Source: an alpha proteobacterium MED-G09 (GTDB lineage Bacteria; Pseudomonadota; Alphaproteobacteria; MED-G09). From it: a stretch of DNA of 64,000 nucleotides. Every line of letters begins with the position of its first letter. Within the stretch, counting starts at the first letter, position 1. Below are positions 52,756 through 62,752 of the stretch, piece by piece. Below the pieces are notes generated by a model that saw only the letters and a list, made by a program, of their open reading frames with translations, ran no database searches and had not been told where the DNA came from. Position numbers and translations under genes: made by a program. The DNA is taken from contig CAJIZT010000001.1 in assembly GCA_905182015.1 (NCBI GenBank), positions 1 to 64,000 on the forward strand, given 5' to 3'.

Positions 52756-53843
52756 TGGTTTTATATTTTTTAAATAATTTTTTTTCAGATATTCCTGGAT
52801 TAGCAATATTCAATTACCTAACCGTTAGGTCGGTATGTGCTATTTTAACTTCGCTATCGATTTGTCTTATTGTGGGGCCAAGATTCATAAAGTTTATGGA
52901 GAATAAACAAAAAAAAGGACAACCAATAAGAATTGACGGACCTCCGTCACATCTATTAAGTAAAAAAGGTACACCAACTATGGGAGGAATTTTAATACTC
53001 CTCTCTTTGATCGTAAGTACACTAATTTGGTCAGACCTAGAAAATAATTTTATTTGGATTGTGCTGTATTCAACTTTGAGTTTTGGAATTCTTGGTTTTA
53101 TTGATGATATGAAGAAGATTCTAAATTCTTCATCTGATGGAGTGTTGTGGAAAATTAAATTAATTTTCCAAATTTTAATTTCCCTGTCTGTAATATATTT
53201 AATTATTAATAGTGTTCCTGAATTTATAAATTATTCTATTTCTCTTCCTTTTTTAAAATCTCCATGGGCGGTTTATAATTGGGTTTTTGTATTATTTTCT
53301 CTTTGTGTTCTAGTTGGAACCTCTAACGCCGTGAACCTTACTGACGGTCTTGATGGGCTTGCTATTATTCCAGTTATGATAACTGCATCATCTATGGGAT
53401 TGATAGCGTATTTAGCAGGTAATTATATTTTTTCACATTATCTTTATATTCAATTTATTCCTGGTGCTGGAGAACTAACTGTCATATGCGCAGCCCTTTT
53501 TGGATCTGGGTTAGGATTTTTATGGTTTAATGCTCCTCCGGCTATGATCTTTATGGGGGATACTGGCTCACTGTCTCTTGGCGCATTATTAGCTTCTGTG
53601 GCTATTTCAGTTAAACATGAAATCGTTCTTTTTATTATTGGCGGTATTTTTGTTTTAGAGGCGGCTTCTGTGATTATTCAGGTCTCGTCATATAAACTAA
53701 CAGGAAGAAGAGTTTTTATGATGGCTCCATTACACCATCATTATGAACAAAAGGGGTGGTCTGAAGCAACAGTAGTAATAAGGTTTTGGATTGTTTCCTT
53801 AATATTAGCAATCATAGGACTGGCTACCCTTAAGGTGAGGTGA
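52755..53843 (+). CDS. mraY: Phospho-MurNAc-pentapeptide translocase MraY
   Basis: This 362-residue polytopic enzyme moves phospho-MurNAc-pentapeptide to undecaprenyl phosphate, forming lipid I. KKGTPTMGGILIL (70-82), the Asp pair FIDDMKKI (115-122), NLTDGLDGLA (194-203) and the C-terminal APLHHHYEQKGWSE are the signature motifs. About ten membrane segments are evident. It overlaps murF by one base and is one base from murD. Confidence 0.98.
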   Translation: MVLYFLNNFFSDIPGLAIFNYLTVRSVCAILTSLSICLIVGPRFIKFMENKQKKGQPIRIDGPPSHLLSKKGTPTMGGILILLSLIVSTLIWSDLENNFIWIVLYSTLSFGILGFIDDMKKILNSSSDGVLWKIKLIFQILISLSVIYLIINSVPEFINYSISLPFLKSPWAVYNWVFVLFSLCVLVGTSNAVNLTDGLDGLAIIPVMITASSMGLIAYLAGNYIFSHYLYIQFIPGAGELTVICAALFGSGLGFLWFNAPPAMIFMGDTGSLSLGALLASVAISVKHEIVLFIIGGIFVLEAASVIIQVSSYKLTGRRVFMMAPLHHHYEQKGWSEATVVIRFWIVSLILAIIGLATLKVR

Positions 53844-53844
53844 A

Positions 53845-55128
53845 ATGATTAATTTAAAAAAATTTAATTCAAAAAAAGTTGGTATTTATGGTCTTGGGCT
53901 AACTGGGAAATCCATTAATAAAGCATTGGATTCTAGTGGAGCTGAAATTTATCTATGGGATGATAGTGCTAATCTAAGAAGCCAGTATTCAAGGAGCCAT
54001 CAGGTAGTAATGGATCCAATAAAATGGCCATGGGATAAACTGGATTATTTTTTTCCTTCCCCTGGTCTAAATTTAAATAATAATAAAAAAACAAAAAATT
54101 TTAATTGTAAAAAAACTAAGTTGATGAGTGATATTTCTTTATTTGAAGAGGGTAGGGGTATAATTTTTCCTTCTGGGAAGATGATTGCCGTAACTGGAAC
54201 AAATGGTAAATCTTCTACTGTAACGTTACTATATGAGATCTTAAAAAATGAAGGATTTGATGTGAGGTTGGCTGGTAACATCGGAATACCAATCCTTAGC
54301 CTGAAGCCGGGTACAGAAAAGACTATATACATTATAGAGGTTTCATCTTTTCAGCTTGAATTAACAAAAAATATTAAACCTGAGATAGCAATCTTATTAA
54401 ATATATCTGAAGATCATTTAGATAAGCACATTACTATTGAGGAGTATAGAAATATTAAGAGTCAGATATTTTGTAACCAAGATTCTAATGACTACTCTAT
54501 AATATGCAATACTGATAAACATACTGAGACTGTTTCTAAAAATAAGTTTCTATCAAAAAAAATAGTTCTCAAGGAATCCAGTAACTTTCTTGATGAAAGG
54601 TATTACTCAAAAAACCTAAATGCAATATGGGAAACTTTAAAAATTCTTAATATATCAAATAGCTCTATCTTAAATGGGTTTAATAATTTTAAAGGATTAA
54701 AGCACAGAATGGAGTTAATTTATGATACTGGAAAGATAAGGTTTATTAATGACTCAAAGGCAACTAATCCTTCGGCAACAAATATGGCCTTTGATCTAAA
54801 TAAAAATATTTTTTGGATTGGAGGGGGGGATGATAAAGGTAATGATTTATCAAAAATTAATTTAGATTCCGATAACCTTAAGCGAGTTTTTTTAATAGGG
54901 TCTGCCGCAGTGAAATTACTTTCATTAACACCTGAAGTTAAGAAACCATTAATTTTTAAAAGCTTAACTTTAGCCCTAGAGGCAGCATATAAAGCTGCAA
55001 AAAAGGCTGGGGGTGGGAGCATTGTCCTTTCCCCTGGCTGTAGCTCTCATGATCAATTTGATGGTTATGAGGAAAGGGGGGATATATTTTCAAAAACTGC
55101 CCTATCGTTAATTGAGATGAAAAATTAA
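53845..55128 (+). CDS. murD: UDP-MurNAc-L-alanine:D-glutamate ligase MurD
   Basis: This 427-residue ligase adds D-glutamate. GIYGLGLTGKS (13-23) is the Rossmann-type N-terminal motif and TGTNGKSST (117-125) the ATP site, followed by NISEDHLDKH and WIGGGDDKGND. A run of seven G bases at 54823-54829 encodes the glycine triplet region. The stop is adjacent to ftsW, which begins at the next base. Confidence 0.97.
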   Translation: MINLKKFNSKKVGIYGLGLTGKSINKALDSSGAEIYLWDDSANLRSQYSRSHQVVMDPIKWPWDKLDYFFPSPGLNLNNNKKTKNFNCKKTKLMSDISLFEEGRGIIFPSGKMIAVTGTNGKSSTVTLLYEILKNEGFDVRLAGNIGIPILSLKPGTEKTIYIIEVSSFQLELTKNIKPEIAILLNISEDHLDKHITIEEYRNIKSQIFCNQDSNDYSIICNTDKHTETVSKNKFLSKKIVLKESSNFLDERYYSKNLNAIWETLKILNISNSSILNGFNNFKGLKHRMELIYDTGKIRFINDSKATNPSATNMAFDLNKNIFWIGGGDDKGNDLSKINLDSDNLKRVFLIGSAAVKLLSLTPEVKKPLIFKSLTLALEAAYKAAKKAGGGSIVLSPGCSSHDQFDGYEERGDIFSKTALSLIEMKN

Positions 55129-56304
55129 ATGCTAAGAATTTCTAGAAATAATATGGGGCCAGTTGGCTTGTGGTGGTACACTGTTGATAGATGGATGCTC
55201 TTCGGATTAATTATTCTTGGCTGTATTGGTTTATTCTTTTCTCTAGCAGTGAGTCCTGCTGAAGCTATAAGCATAAAGGCCGATACATATTTTTTTCTCA
55301 CAAGGCATCTTATTTATTGCTGTGTGTCTTTGTTTTTTTTGATTTTCATTTCTATTTTATCTCCACATATCACAAGAAAATTATCATTGTTAATTTTTTT
55401 TATGAGTTTAATTGGAGTCTTTTTAACGTTAATTATAGGGATTAGTAGCGGAGGTGCATCTCGGTGGTTACCCTTTTTTGGTTTCACCATTCAGCCTTCC
55501 GAATTTTTAAAGCCATCTTTAATTGTTGTCATTGCTTGGTTTTTGGCTAGATCTCAAATCGAAAATAATAAGTGGATACAGCTTATTCCACTCTTTCTAA
55601 TATCATTAACCGTTATTCTTTTATTGCAGCAGCCGGACATAGGTCAAATAGTTCTTATAGTCCTAACGGTTATGGGACTCATGTTTTTTAATGGTCTTCC
55701 TTGGAAAATTGTCATTGGTTTGGTTTCCTCAGTTATCTTAGGATTTATTTTTCTATATTTTAACTTTTCACATGTATCTTTACGAGTTGATAATTGGCTA
55801 AACGTATGGTTTAAAACGGAATCATTGGACACTAGACCAACTCAAATATCGTCTGCAATAGATGCATTTGAAAATGGCGGACTTTTTGGCCAAGGTATTG
55901 GAGAGGGTTGGATGAAGTATAACTTACCTGATGCGTATACAGATTTTATTTTTGCTGCTGTCGCAGAGGAGGGTGGCTTATTTATTATTTTATTAATTAT
56001 TTTTGTTTATGGATTTTTAATAATGAGAGGGTTTTCAAAGATCCTAGGGATTAGAAATTATTTTAATCAACTCGCTGCTTCAGGATTACTATTAATTTTT
56101 GGACTTCAAACATTATTTCATATGGCTGTTAATCTAAGCTTAGTTCCCGCCAAAGGCATGACACTTCCCTTCATCTCTTATGGAGGATCTTCAATAATGG
56201 CATTAGGGATATGTATGGGAATGTTTTTATCTTTGACCAAAAAAAATAATCCTAGGGCTGAGCAAGAAAAAACAGAATACAATTATTCGGGGATACAATT
56301 TTAA
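55129..56304 (+). CDS. ftsW: Septal peptidoglycan glycosyltransferase FtsW
   Basis: This 391-residue SEDS-family protein has about ten membrane segments. It polymerises lipid II at the septum together with FtsI. Signature stretches are GGASRWLPFFGFTIQPSEFLK, QPDIGQIVLI, GGLFGQGIGEGWMKYNLPD with TDFIFAAVAEEGG, and LPFISYGGSSIMALG. It follows murD without a gap and precedes murG by 3 bases. Confidence 0.97.
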   Translation: MLRISRNNMGPVGLWWYTVDRWMLFGLIILGCIGLFFSLAVSPAEAISIKADTYFFLTRHLIYCCVSLFFLIFISILSPHITRKLSLLIFFMSLIGVFLTLIIGISSGGASRWLPFFGFTIQPSEFLKPSLIVVIAWFLARSQIENNKWIQLIPLFLISLTVILLLQQPDIGQIVLIVLTVMGLMFFNGLPWKIVIGLVSSVILGFIFLYFNFSHVSLRVDNWLNVWFKTESLDTRPTQISSAIDAFENGGLFGQGIGEGWMKYNLPDAYTDFIFAAVAEEGGLFIILLIIFVYGFLIMRGFSKILGIRNYFNQLAASGLLLIFGLQTLFHMAVNLSLVPAKGMTLPFISYGGSSIMALGICMGMFLSLTKKNNPRAEQEKTEYNYSGIQF

Positions 56305-56307
56305 CTA

Positions 56308-57405
56308 ATGAATGGTGTAAATAAAAATATATTATTAGCAGCTGGTGGAACTGGGGGACATCTTCATGGGGCGCAAAGTGTTGCACTAGAGCTCGATTCT
56401 CAGGGCTGTAATGTTTATCTTCTAACCGACAGGAGGGTTGAAAGCTTAATAAAGGGCTTCAAGCTAGATAATATTAAAGAGGTTTCATCTGCCTCCTTCA
56501 CCAATGAGAGAATATATAAGTGGCCATTAGTATTCGCTAGATTACTGTTTGGTTTTGTATCTTCATTGATATGGATAAAAAAATTCAAACCAAAATTAGT
56601 TATTGGGTTTGGAGGTTATCCTACTGTACCAGTTATCCTTGCTGCAAAAGTATTCGGGTTAAAGATTATTATTCATGAACAGAATATGATTCTTGGTAGG
56701 GCCAATAAGCTTTTAGCTAATTTAGCAGACATTATAACCTTGGGTTTTATTGATGCATCTGGGGTTTCAGACAAACATAGAGATAAAACTTCTTTTTCTG
56801 GTAACCCAATTCGACATGAGTTGATTAACACAATAAATCCCTACAAAGTTTTTAGCGGAAGCGGTAAGTTTAGGTTAATTATTTTTGGAGGTAGTCAAGG
56901 TGCTTCTTTTTTTTCAAAAACCATTCCCGCCAGCTTAAAAATGTTATCAAGCAAGAAGAGATTATCGTTAGAAGTTTTTCATCAAGTAAGGCCTGAGGAG
57001 GTTCAGAATATTAAGAATTTTTATAATTCAAATAAAATTATTGCTGAGGTTTCTTGTTTTTTTGATAATTTACCAGCATTATTAAATTCATCTCATTTGA
57101 TAATTTCTAGATCTGGCGCCTCTACAGTAAGTGAGATTGCTGCAATTGGCAGACCGGCTATATTTATTCCCCTCCCTCACTCGATAGATAATGATCAAAA
57201 ATTAAATGCTTCTTTGTTAGAAAAATCCGGACAAGCGATTGTTCAAAAAGAGAAAGAGGCTAATTCTGATTGGTTCTATAAGACAATAGATAAATTAATA
57301 GATTCTCCAGATACTTTGATAAAAATGAATAAAAAGACAAATGTTAATAAGCATAAAAACGGAGCTGCCAATATTGGAAAAATAGTTAGAGGGTTTTTAA
57401 ATTAA
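56308..57405 (+). CDS. murG: UDP-GlcNAc:lipid I N-acetylglucosaminyltransferase MurG
   Basis: This 365-residue GT-B enzyme adds GlcNAc to lipid I, giving lipid II. GGTGGHLHGAQSVA (13-26) is the N-terminal glycine loop (usually GGTGGHIFPA-like in relatives), GFGGYPTVP (75-83 region) follows, then the UDP-GlcNAc site ISRSGASTVSEIAAIGRP and LPHSIDNDQ. It is a peripheral inner-membrane protein. It lies 3 bases after ftsW and 15 bases before murC. Confidence 0.97.
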   Translation: MNGVNKNILLAAGGTGGHLHGAQSVALELDSQGCNVYLLTDRRVESLIKGFKLDNIKEVSSASFTNERIYKWPLVFARLLFGFVSSLIWIKKFKPKLVIGFGGYPTVPVILAAKVFGLKIIIHEQNMILGRANKLLANLADIITLGFIDASGVSDKHRDKTSFSGNPIRHELINTINPYKVFSGSGKFRLIIFGGSQGASFFSKTIPASLKMLSSKKRLSLEVFHQVRPEEVQNIKNFYNSNKIIAEVSCFFDNLPALLNSSHLIISRSGASTVSEIAAIGRPAIFIPLPHSIDNDQKLNASLLEKSGQAIVQKEKEANSDWFYKTIDKLIDSPDTLIKMNKKTNVNKHKNGAANIGKIVRGFLN

Positions 57406-57420
57406 AATGAAGGTATTATC

Positions 57421-58803
57421 TTGAAAAATATTCACTTAGTGGGAATTGGCGGAATTGGTATGAGTGGAATAGCTGAGATTATGAATAATCTCGGATACAG
57501 CATAACTGGCTCTGACCAAGAGGATAATTCTAATGTAAGACGGCTAAAAGCTAACGGAATAAAGATTTTTCTTGGACATAACCCTGATAATATTTCTGGC
57601 GCATCCTTGGTTGTTTATTCTTCAGCAATACCAAACGATAACTGCGAGTTAATAGGTGCTCGAGAGCTTAATGTTCCTATTATAGGGCGCTCCGATATGT
57701 TGAGAGAGCTCATGAGAATGAAACAAACTATTACAGTTTCGGGTAGTCATGGGAAGACTACAACAGTGTCAATTATCGCTGAAATTTTAGATCAAGCCAG
57801 CTTCGATCCAACTGTGATTAACGGAGGAATTATTAATTCTTATGGGTCAAATACGAAACTAGGGTCTGGTGATTTAATGCTTGTTGAAACAGATGAATCT
57901 GACGGAAGTTTTTCTTTTCTACCTTCTTTTTCTGGGGTTATAACATCCATCGATAATGAGCATGTAGATTATTATGGAAGCTATAGTAAATTACTAGATT
58001 CGTTTCGCGCCTATTGTAATAATATTTCACCTTTCGGTTTTCTCGCTGTTTCGGAAAAAGATAAACATATTAAAGATCTTATTAAAAATATTCATTCTTT
58101 GAATATTTTTAAATATGGCTTTAGTGATGACTGCGATGTACGTGGTGAAATTATTCGTAAGGACAGAAATGGGACTTTCTTTAATATTGTTATAAAAGAA
58201 AAAAAAGAACAAGAAATTCATATCAAAAATATATACTTTCCAATGTTAGGAGAGCACAATATTGAAAACGCACTTGCTGCTGTAACTGTTGCTTATAATT
58301 TTAAGATTAATGATAAGGTAATAAAAAAAGCATTGGAGTCTTTTAGTGGTGTAGGTCGAAGACTTAGTAAAATATACGAATATAATGATATTTTTTTTTA
58401 TGATGACTATGCCCATCACCCTACTGAAATTCAAGAAACAATAAGGGCTCTAAAGTCAAATAAAGGCAGGTTGATTTGTGTTCTACAACCACATCGATAT
58501 TCCAGATTGAGAGATACATACAAGGATTATTGCAGTTGCTTTAATGGAGCAGATATAACTATTATTTTACCAATATATGAAGCGGGTGAAGCTATGATTG
58601 AAGGTATAAGGGGAGATATTTTAGTAAACGATATATTTAAAAATGGTTACTCAGAGGCTATTTATGTAGATAACTTTTCTGAAGTTAAGGAGAGAATTTT
58701 GGGGATGCTTAGACCCCATGACACAGTAGTCTTTATGGGGGCTGGATCGATTTCTTCCTGGTGTAATATTTTTTCTGAAGAAATGAAATTGAAAAATTTA
58801 TAA
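57421..58803 (+). CDS. murC: UDP-MurNAc:L-alanine ligase MurC
   Basis: This 460-residue ligase adds L-alanine to UDP-MurNAc. IHLVGIGGIGMSGIAEIM (4-21) is the N-terminal motif, SGSHGKTTT (108-116) the ATP loop, followed by ETDESDGSF and DDYAHHPTEI. The start is a TTG at 57421 giving MKNIHLVG, which matches the usual first residues; GAAGG lies about 9 bases before it. It overlaps murB by one base. Confidence 0.97.
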   Translation: MKNIHLVGIGGIGMSGIAEIMNNLGYSITGSDQEDNSNVRRLKANGIKIFLGHNPDNISGASLVVYSSAIPNDNCELIGARELNVPIIGRSDMLRELMRMKQTITVSGSHGKTTTVSIIAEILDQASFDPTVINGGIINSYGSNTKLGSGDLMLVETDESDGSFSFLPSFSGVITSIDNEHVDYYGSYSKLLDSFRAYCNNISPFGFLAVSEKDKHIKDLIKNIHSLNIFKYGFSDDCDVRGEIIRKDRNGTFFNIVIKEKKEQEIHIKNIYFPMLGEHNIENALAAVTVAYNFKINDKVIKKALESFSGVGRRLSKIYEYNDIFFYDDYAHHPTEIQETIRALKSNKGRLICVLQPHRYSRLRDTYKDYCSCFNGADITIILPIYEAGEAMIEGIRGDILVNDIFKNGYSEAIYVDNFSEVKERILGMLRPHDTVVFMGAGSISSWCNIFSEEMKLKNL

Positions 58804-59726
58804 TGAATAAAAGTTTCCTAGATATATTGGTCTATCCAGAAATTTTTTCTCAATTATCTGGTAAAAGCTTTTGTAATAAATCAGTCGGAAGTCTTTCCTG
58901 GCTAAAAGTTGGTGGATCAGCAGAATACCTCTACATCCCCTCTAATGAGGAGGACCTTTCGTTGCTACTCGGCTCCCTTCATGATGAAATCAATTTGCAT
59001 ATTTTCGGAAAATTATCGAATACACTTATTCGAGATGGTGGTATTTCTGGCTTAACTATCTTAATCCCTTCTTCTTTTTGCGGTATTGAGCTGGTGAGCG
59101 ATACAAAACTTCAGGTTGGATCAGGCGTTTCTGATAAAGTTTTGGCAAATAGATGTCTTAGCCTAGGAATAGGAGGAATGGAATTTTTATCTGGAATTCC
59201 AGGCAGTATAGGTGGCGGTGTATTTATGAATGCCGGCTCTTTTGGTTCGGAATTTAAGGATATTGTTTTAGAGGTAAATTTCATTTCGAAAAGTGGAAAA
59301 AAAATTATAAAAAAAAGGGATGAAATAGATTTTGGATATAGAAAAACCAATCTTTGCGATAATATGATTATAACTTCAGTATTAATGGAGGGGTTTTTGA
59401 AAGACTCCTTCGATATAAAAGAAATAATGAAAGATATCAATCTTCAGAGAACTTTGTCGCAACCTCAAGGACGACCAACTGGAGGCAGTACCTTTAAAAA
59501 TACTAAAAACTATAAGGCTTGGGAGCTAATAAATAAATCTGGAATGTCTAAAGCTTATTGTGGGGAAGCAATTGTCTCCAATGTCCATAGCAATTTTTTA
59601 ATCAATAAAGGTAAAGCAACCGCAAAAGACTTTGAGAATCTAGGTAATATGATTATTGAAGAAGTTAAAAATGAATTAGGTATTTTGCTCGAATGGGAAA
59701 TTCAAATTGTTGGTGATAATGAGTAG
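58803..59726 (+). CDS. murB: UDP-N-acetylenolpyruvoylglucosamine reductase MurB
   Basis: This 307-residue FAD enzyme reduces UDP-GlcNAc-enolpyruvate to UDP-MurNAc. It has WLKVGGSAEYL, FGKLSNTLIRDGG for FAD binding (commonly GSNLLV in relatives, here LSNTLI), FLSGIPGSIGGGVFMNAG, and the catalytic Ser in RPTGGSTFKN. It overlaps murC by one base and ddl by 8 bases. Confidence 0.96.
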   Translation: MNKSFLDILVYPEIFSQLSGKSFCNKSVGSLSWLKVGGSAEYLYIPSNEEDLSLLLGSLHDEINLHIFGKLSNTLIRDGGISGLTILIPSSFCGIELVSDTKLQVGSGVSDKVLANRCLSLGIGGMEFLSGIPGSIGGGVFMNAGSFGSEFKDIVLEVNFISKSGKKIIKKRDEIDFGYRKTNLCDNMIITSVLMEGFLKDSFDIKEIMKDINLQRTLSQPQGRPTGGSTFKNTKNYKAWELINKSGMSKAYCGEAIVSNVHSNFLINKGKATAKDFENLGNMIIEEVKNELGILLEWEIQIVGDNE

Positions 59727-60648
59727 ATGGGTTCATAATAAGCATATTGCTGTTTTAATGGGAGGTGATTCATCAGAGAGAGACGTAAGCCTCTCTTCTG
59801 GAAATAATGTTTTGTATTCGTTAAGTAATATGGGGTTTAAGACCACAGCGATAGATTGTATAGAAGATTTTCTTGATGTTTTAATGGAGGTTAACCCTGA
59901 TATTTGTTTTAATGCATTGCATGGGGGCGACGGAGAGAATGGCTCTATGCAAAGGCTGCTTGAAAGAGAGGGTATTCATTATACTCATTCAGGAGTTACA
60001 GCATCGATGAATGCAATGAATAAGCTTTTTTCAAAGAATTTATTTTTAGAAAACGATATCAATACCCCTCCATATGAAATAGTTAATGTGGATAAACTAA
60101 ATATGATTCAGCGCAAAAATCCTTTTGTTATAAAGCCCATTAACGGTGGTTCAAGTAAAGGTGTTTATGCTATTTTAAATGAATCAGATAAGCTCGGTAT
60201 TTCAAGCATTCAGAATTTTTGGTGCTATGGAGATAAGGTTTTGATTGAAGACTATATAGAAGGAAAAGAGCTTACTTGTGCTGTTTTCAACGGTAATCCT
60301 ACGGGTGTTATGGAGGTAATAGCTAAAAATAATTTTTATGATTATGATTCCAAGTACAGTGATGATGGTTCTGAACATATTATTCCTGCTGAAATTCCTT
60401 CTGAGATTTATAGTTTAGTTCAGGATATTTCCCTTAAAACACATAAAATATTTGGGTGCAGAGGTGTTACTAGATCTGATTTTCGATGGAATAATAAATT
60501 AAATTCAAAGGGGTTATTCATTTTAGAAATAAATACACAGCCCGGTATGACTTCGAAATCTTTAGTTCCTGAATTGGTTAAGAAATTAGGTTTCAGCTTT
60601 AACGATCTTGTCTTGTCTCTAGTGGAGGGTGCATCTTGCAATCGTTAA
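59719..60648 (+). CDS. ddl: D-alanine:D-alanine ligase
   Basis: This 309-residue ATP-grasp enzyme joins two D-alanines for MurF. AVLMGGDSSERDVSLSSG (11-28) is the N-terminal motif, ALHGGDGENG the next, then FVIKPINGGSSKGVY, LEINTQPGMTSKSLVP. I start at the ATG at 59719 (MSRWVHNK), which matches relatives; an in-frame TTG at 59707 would add four residues. It overlaps murB by 8 bases and ftsQ by 13. Confidence 0.96.
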   Translation: MSRWVHNKHIAVLMGGDSSERDVSLSSGNNVLYSLSNMGFKTTAIDCIEDFLDVLMEVNPDICFNALHGGDGENGSMQRLLEREGIHYTHSGVTASMNAMNKLFSKNLFLENDINTPPYEIVNVDKLNMIQRKNPFVIKPINGGSSKGVYAILNESDKLGISSIQNFWCYGDKVLIEDYIEGKELTCAVFNGNPTGVMEVIAKNNFYDYDSKYSDDGSEHIIPAEIPSEIYSLVQDISLKTHKIFGCRGVTRSDFRWNNKLNSKGLFILEINTQPGMTSKSLVPELVKKLGFSFNDLVLSLVEGASCNR

Positions 60649-61370
60649 AAATAAAAAAATACCTCATTCTTTCTGGAACGTTAATTATTATTCTATCAAT
60701 TGTTGGGATACTTTTTTATAAGGAAGGAGTTCTTAACGATCATATAGTAAAAAAAGTAGAAGAATTCTTTTTAGTTAAAAATATTGAAACGATTGGCAGG
60801 AAGAGAGCCTCCAAGCCTAAGTTATTGTCTATTTTAAAAAATTATCAGAATACCACTCTTTTATCCTTAGACCTAGAAAGCATTCAAATGGAAGTTGAAA
60901 AAGTTCCTTGGATTAAGAAGGTTATCATTAGGAGAATTCTTCCTAACAAATTAAGCCTAACAATTGAAGAGTTCATTCCAAAAGCAGTTTGGGTGAGAGG
61001 TCGGGACCGATTTGTTCTAGATAGAAATGGTTATTTAATAGAAAAAATATTTGATCAGGAGTATAAAAATTATTTTACAGTCAAGGGAGTAGAAGCAGAT
61101 TTAAACCTTATGATGCTAATTGAAAATCTTGAAAATTTTCCTGAAATTTATAACCAAATAGATTATGCAAACTTCATAGGAAGAAGGCGCTGGGATTTAC
61201 ATTACAAAACTGGAGTTAAAATTCTCCTACCGCAGGATAAAGTCAATGATTCACTTTCCATCCTTCAATCTTACATTAAAAATAATAGACTGATTGAGAA
61301 AGGTCATAAGAAAATAGACTTAAGGGTGGATGGAAAAATAACAACAGATAGAGTAATGAAAAATGATTAA
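60636..61370 (+). CDS. ftsQ: Cell division protein FtsQ
   Basis: This 244-residue bitopic protein links early and late divisome parts. An N-terminal membrane segment (about 8-25), a POTRA domain (about 40-115, containing IETIGRKRASKPKLLSIL and VPWIKKVIIRRILPNKLSL) and a beta domain follow. The start is a TTG at 60636 with GGAGG (60624-60628) 7 bases before it, overlapping the ddl end. FtsA starts after 23 bases. Confidence 0.95.
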   Translation: MQSLKIKKYLILSGTLIIILSIVGILFYKEGVLNDHIVKKVEEFFLVKNIETIGRKRASKPKLLSILKNYQNTTLLSLDLESIQMEVEKVPWIKKVIIRRILPNKLSLTIEEFIPKAVWVRGRDRFVLDRNGYLIEKIFDQEYKNYFTVKGVEADLNLMMLIENLENFPEIYNQIDYANFIGRRRWDLHYKTGVKILLPQDKVNDSLSILQSYIKNNRLIEKGHKKIDLRVDGKITTDRVMKND

Positions 61371-61393
61371 CTCTCAATTAGGTTTTCTTATCA

Positions 61394-62683
61394 ATGGTTA
61401 ATATAAAAAATAAACAGCATGATTTTTTTATCGATAGTAAGATTAACTATCAGACAGATAATATTATTACCTCTATTGATATTGGTTCGGATAAAATTAT
61501 TTGTTTTATAGCAAAAGTTGATAGGATTTTAGATAAAAAAAAGCCTCGTGTAATAGGCTTTGGATGCTCCCAGTCGAAGGGTTTAAAGAACGCTGGTATT
61601 ACTGATATCACCGACCTGGAGAAGTCGATAAGGAAAGCGGTTAATCAAGCTGAAAATTCAGCAGGAGTGGAAGTTAAGAATGTATCAGTCAATATCTCAG
61701 GAAATTATATCAAAACTGAACGTTTATTTGGCGAGATAATCATTGGTAATAGTATAATCAATCATAACCATGTTGCTCAGGTGATTAGTATAGCTAAAAA
61801 GAAGTTTAATTCTAAAAATAAAAAAGTGCTTCATGTTATTCCTTCTCACTTTACAGCTGACGGTATTAAAAACATCGCCAACCCAAACGGTATGAGCGCA
61901 AATAAACTTGGCGTTAAATTACTTTTTATATATGGAATGCCTAACCACCTAGATAACCTTGAAATGATTGTAAAAAATTGTTTTTTAAATGTAATAAATT
62001 TTACAGCCAAGCCATACGTCTCAGCTTTATCTACCCTAACTAAGGAAGAGCAGCATTCGGGCGCTGTTTGCCTTGATATTGGATCGGGAAGTACCTCTAT
62101 TTCTATTTTTATTGATGGTTCAATGGTTTTTGCAAAATCTATTAATATTGGAGGGTGGTATATATCAAGTGACATTTCTAAAATTTTATCAACACCCTTT
62201 GAGCAAGCAGAAGCTTTAAAAACTCTCTATGGCAGCGCTTTAAGGGGACCAAATGACGGAGAATATATTTATCAAACACCTCTAATGGGAAGTGATTCCG
62301 ACGAAAGATTATCATTTTCAAGATCAAAATTAATTTCAATTATTCGGCCTCGTTTCTACGAAATACTTATCCATGCAAAGAGGTGTATTGAGCAATCAGG
62401 ATATTACGATATTGCAAAAAGAAACACTGTTATTACAGGCGGAGGTTCGGAATTAATAGGTAGTATTGAATTTTCTGAAAGAATTTTAGAATCCAGAGTT
62501 CGGTCAGGTAAACCATTAAATATTGATGGGTTGAATGAAGAAATCTCTGGCCCAGCTTTTTCATCATGTGCCGGTATGCTTATTCATTCGATATTATCTT
62601 TGAAAAAAGATATGAATGATAAGCCTAACCAACAAAATTTTGCTTCTAAATTTATACAAAAAATTATGGGTTCTGGTTTTTAA
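61394..62683 (+). CDS. ftsA: Cell division protein FtsA
   Basis: This 429-residue actin-fold ATPase tethers FtsZ to the membrane. DIGSDKIICFIA (29-40) and CLDIGSGSTSISIFIDG are its phosphate loops, ITGGGSEL is the adenosine motif, and the 1C subdomain lies between. The C-terminal ASKFIQKIMGSGF is the amphipathic membrane-targeting helix. It is 23 bases after ftsQ and 69 bases before ftsZ. Confidence 0.97.
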   Translation: MVNIKNKQHDFFIDSKINYQTDNIITSIDIGSDKIICFIAKVDRILDKKKPRVIGFGCSQSKGLKNAGITDITDLEKSIRKAVNQAENSAGVEVKNVSVNISGNYIKTERLFGEIIIGNSIINHNHVAQVISIAKKKFNSKNKKVLHVIPSHFTADGIKNIANPNGMSANKLGVKLLFIYGMPNHLDNLEMIVKNCFLNVINFTAKPYVSALSTLTKEEQHSGAVCLDIGSGSTSISIFIDGSMVFAKSINIGGWYISSDISKILSTPFEQAEALKTLYGSALRGPNDGEYIYQTPLMGSDSDERLSFSRSKLISIIRPRFYEILIHAKRCIEQSGYYDIAKRNTVITGGGSELIGSIEFSERILESRVRSGKPLNIDGLNEEISGPAFSSCAGMLIHSILSLKKDMNDKPNQQNFASKFIQKIMGSGF

Positions 62684-62702
62684 TCAATAACTTATTATTG
62701 AT
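62683..62702. other. Inverted repeat between ftsA and ftsZ
   Basis: ATCAATAA (62683-62690) and TTATTGAT (62695-62702) are perfect complements with a 4-base loop, starting on the last base of the ftsA stop. The stem has only two G-C pairs and no T-run follows, so it is a poor terminator; it could be a regulator site or mRNA hairpin before ftsZ. A GAATC site (62712-62716) is just downstream. Confidence 0.4.
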
Positions 62703-62752
62703 AAATGAATAGAATCAGTTGAAAATTAAAGTATTCTCAAACGAGGTGTATT

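Noticed and set aside
59707..59718. TTG start of ddl at 59707
   Set aside because: It adds four residues without a ribosome site; ATG at 59719 matches family members.
62680..62694. CtrA-type site (TTAA-N7-) before ftsZ
   Set aside because: The second half reads CTTA, two mismatches from TTAA.
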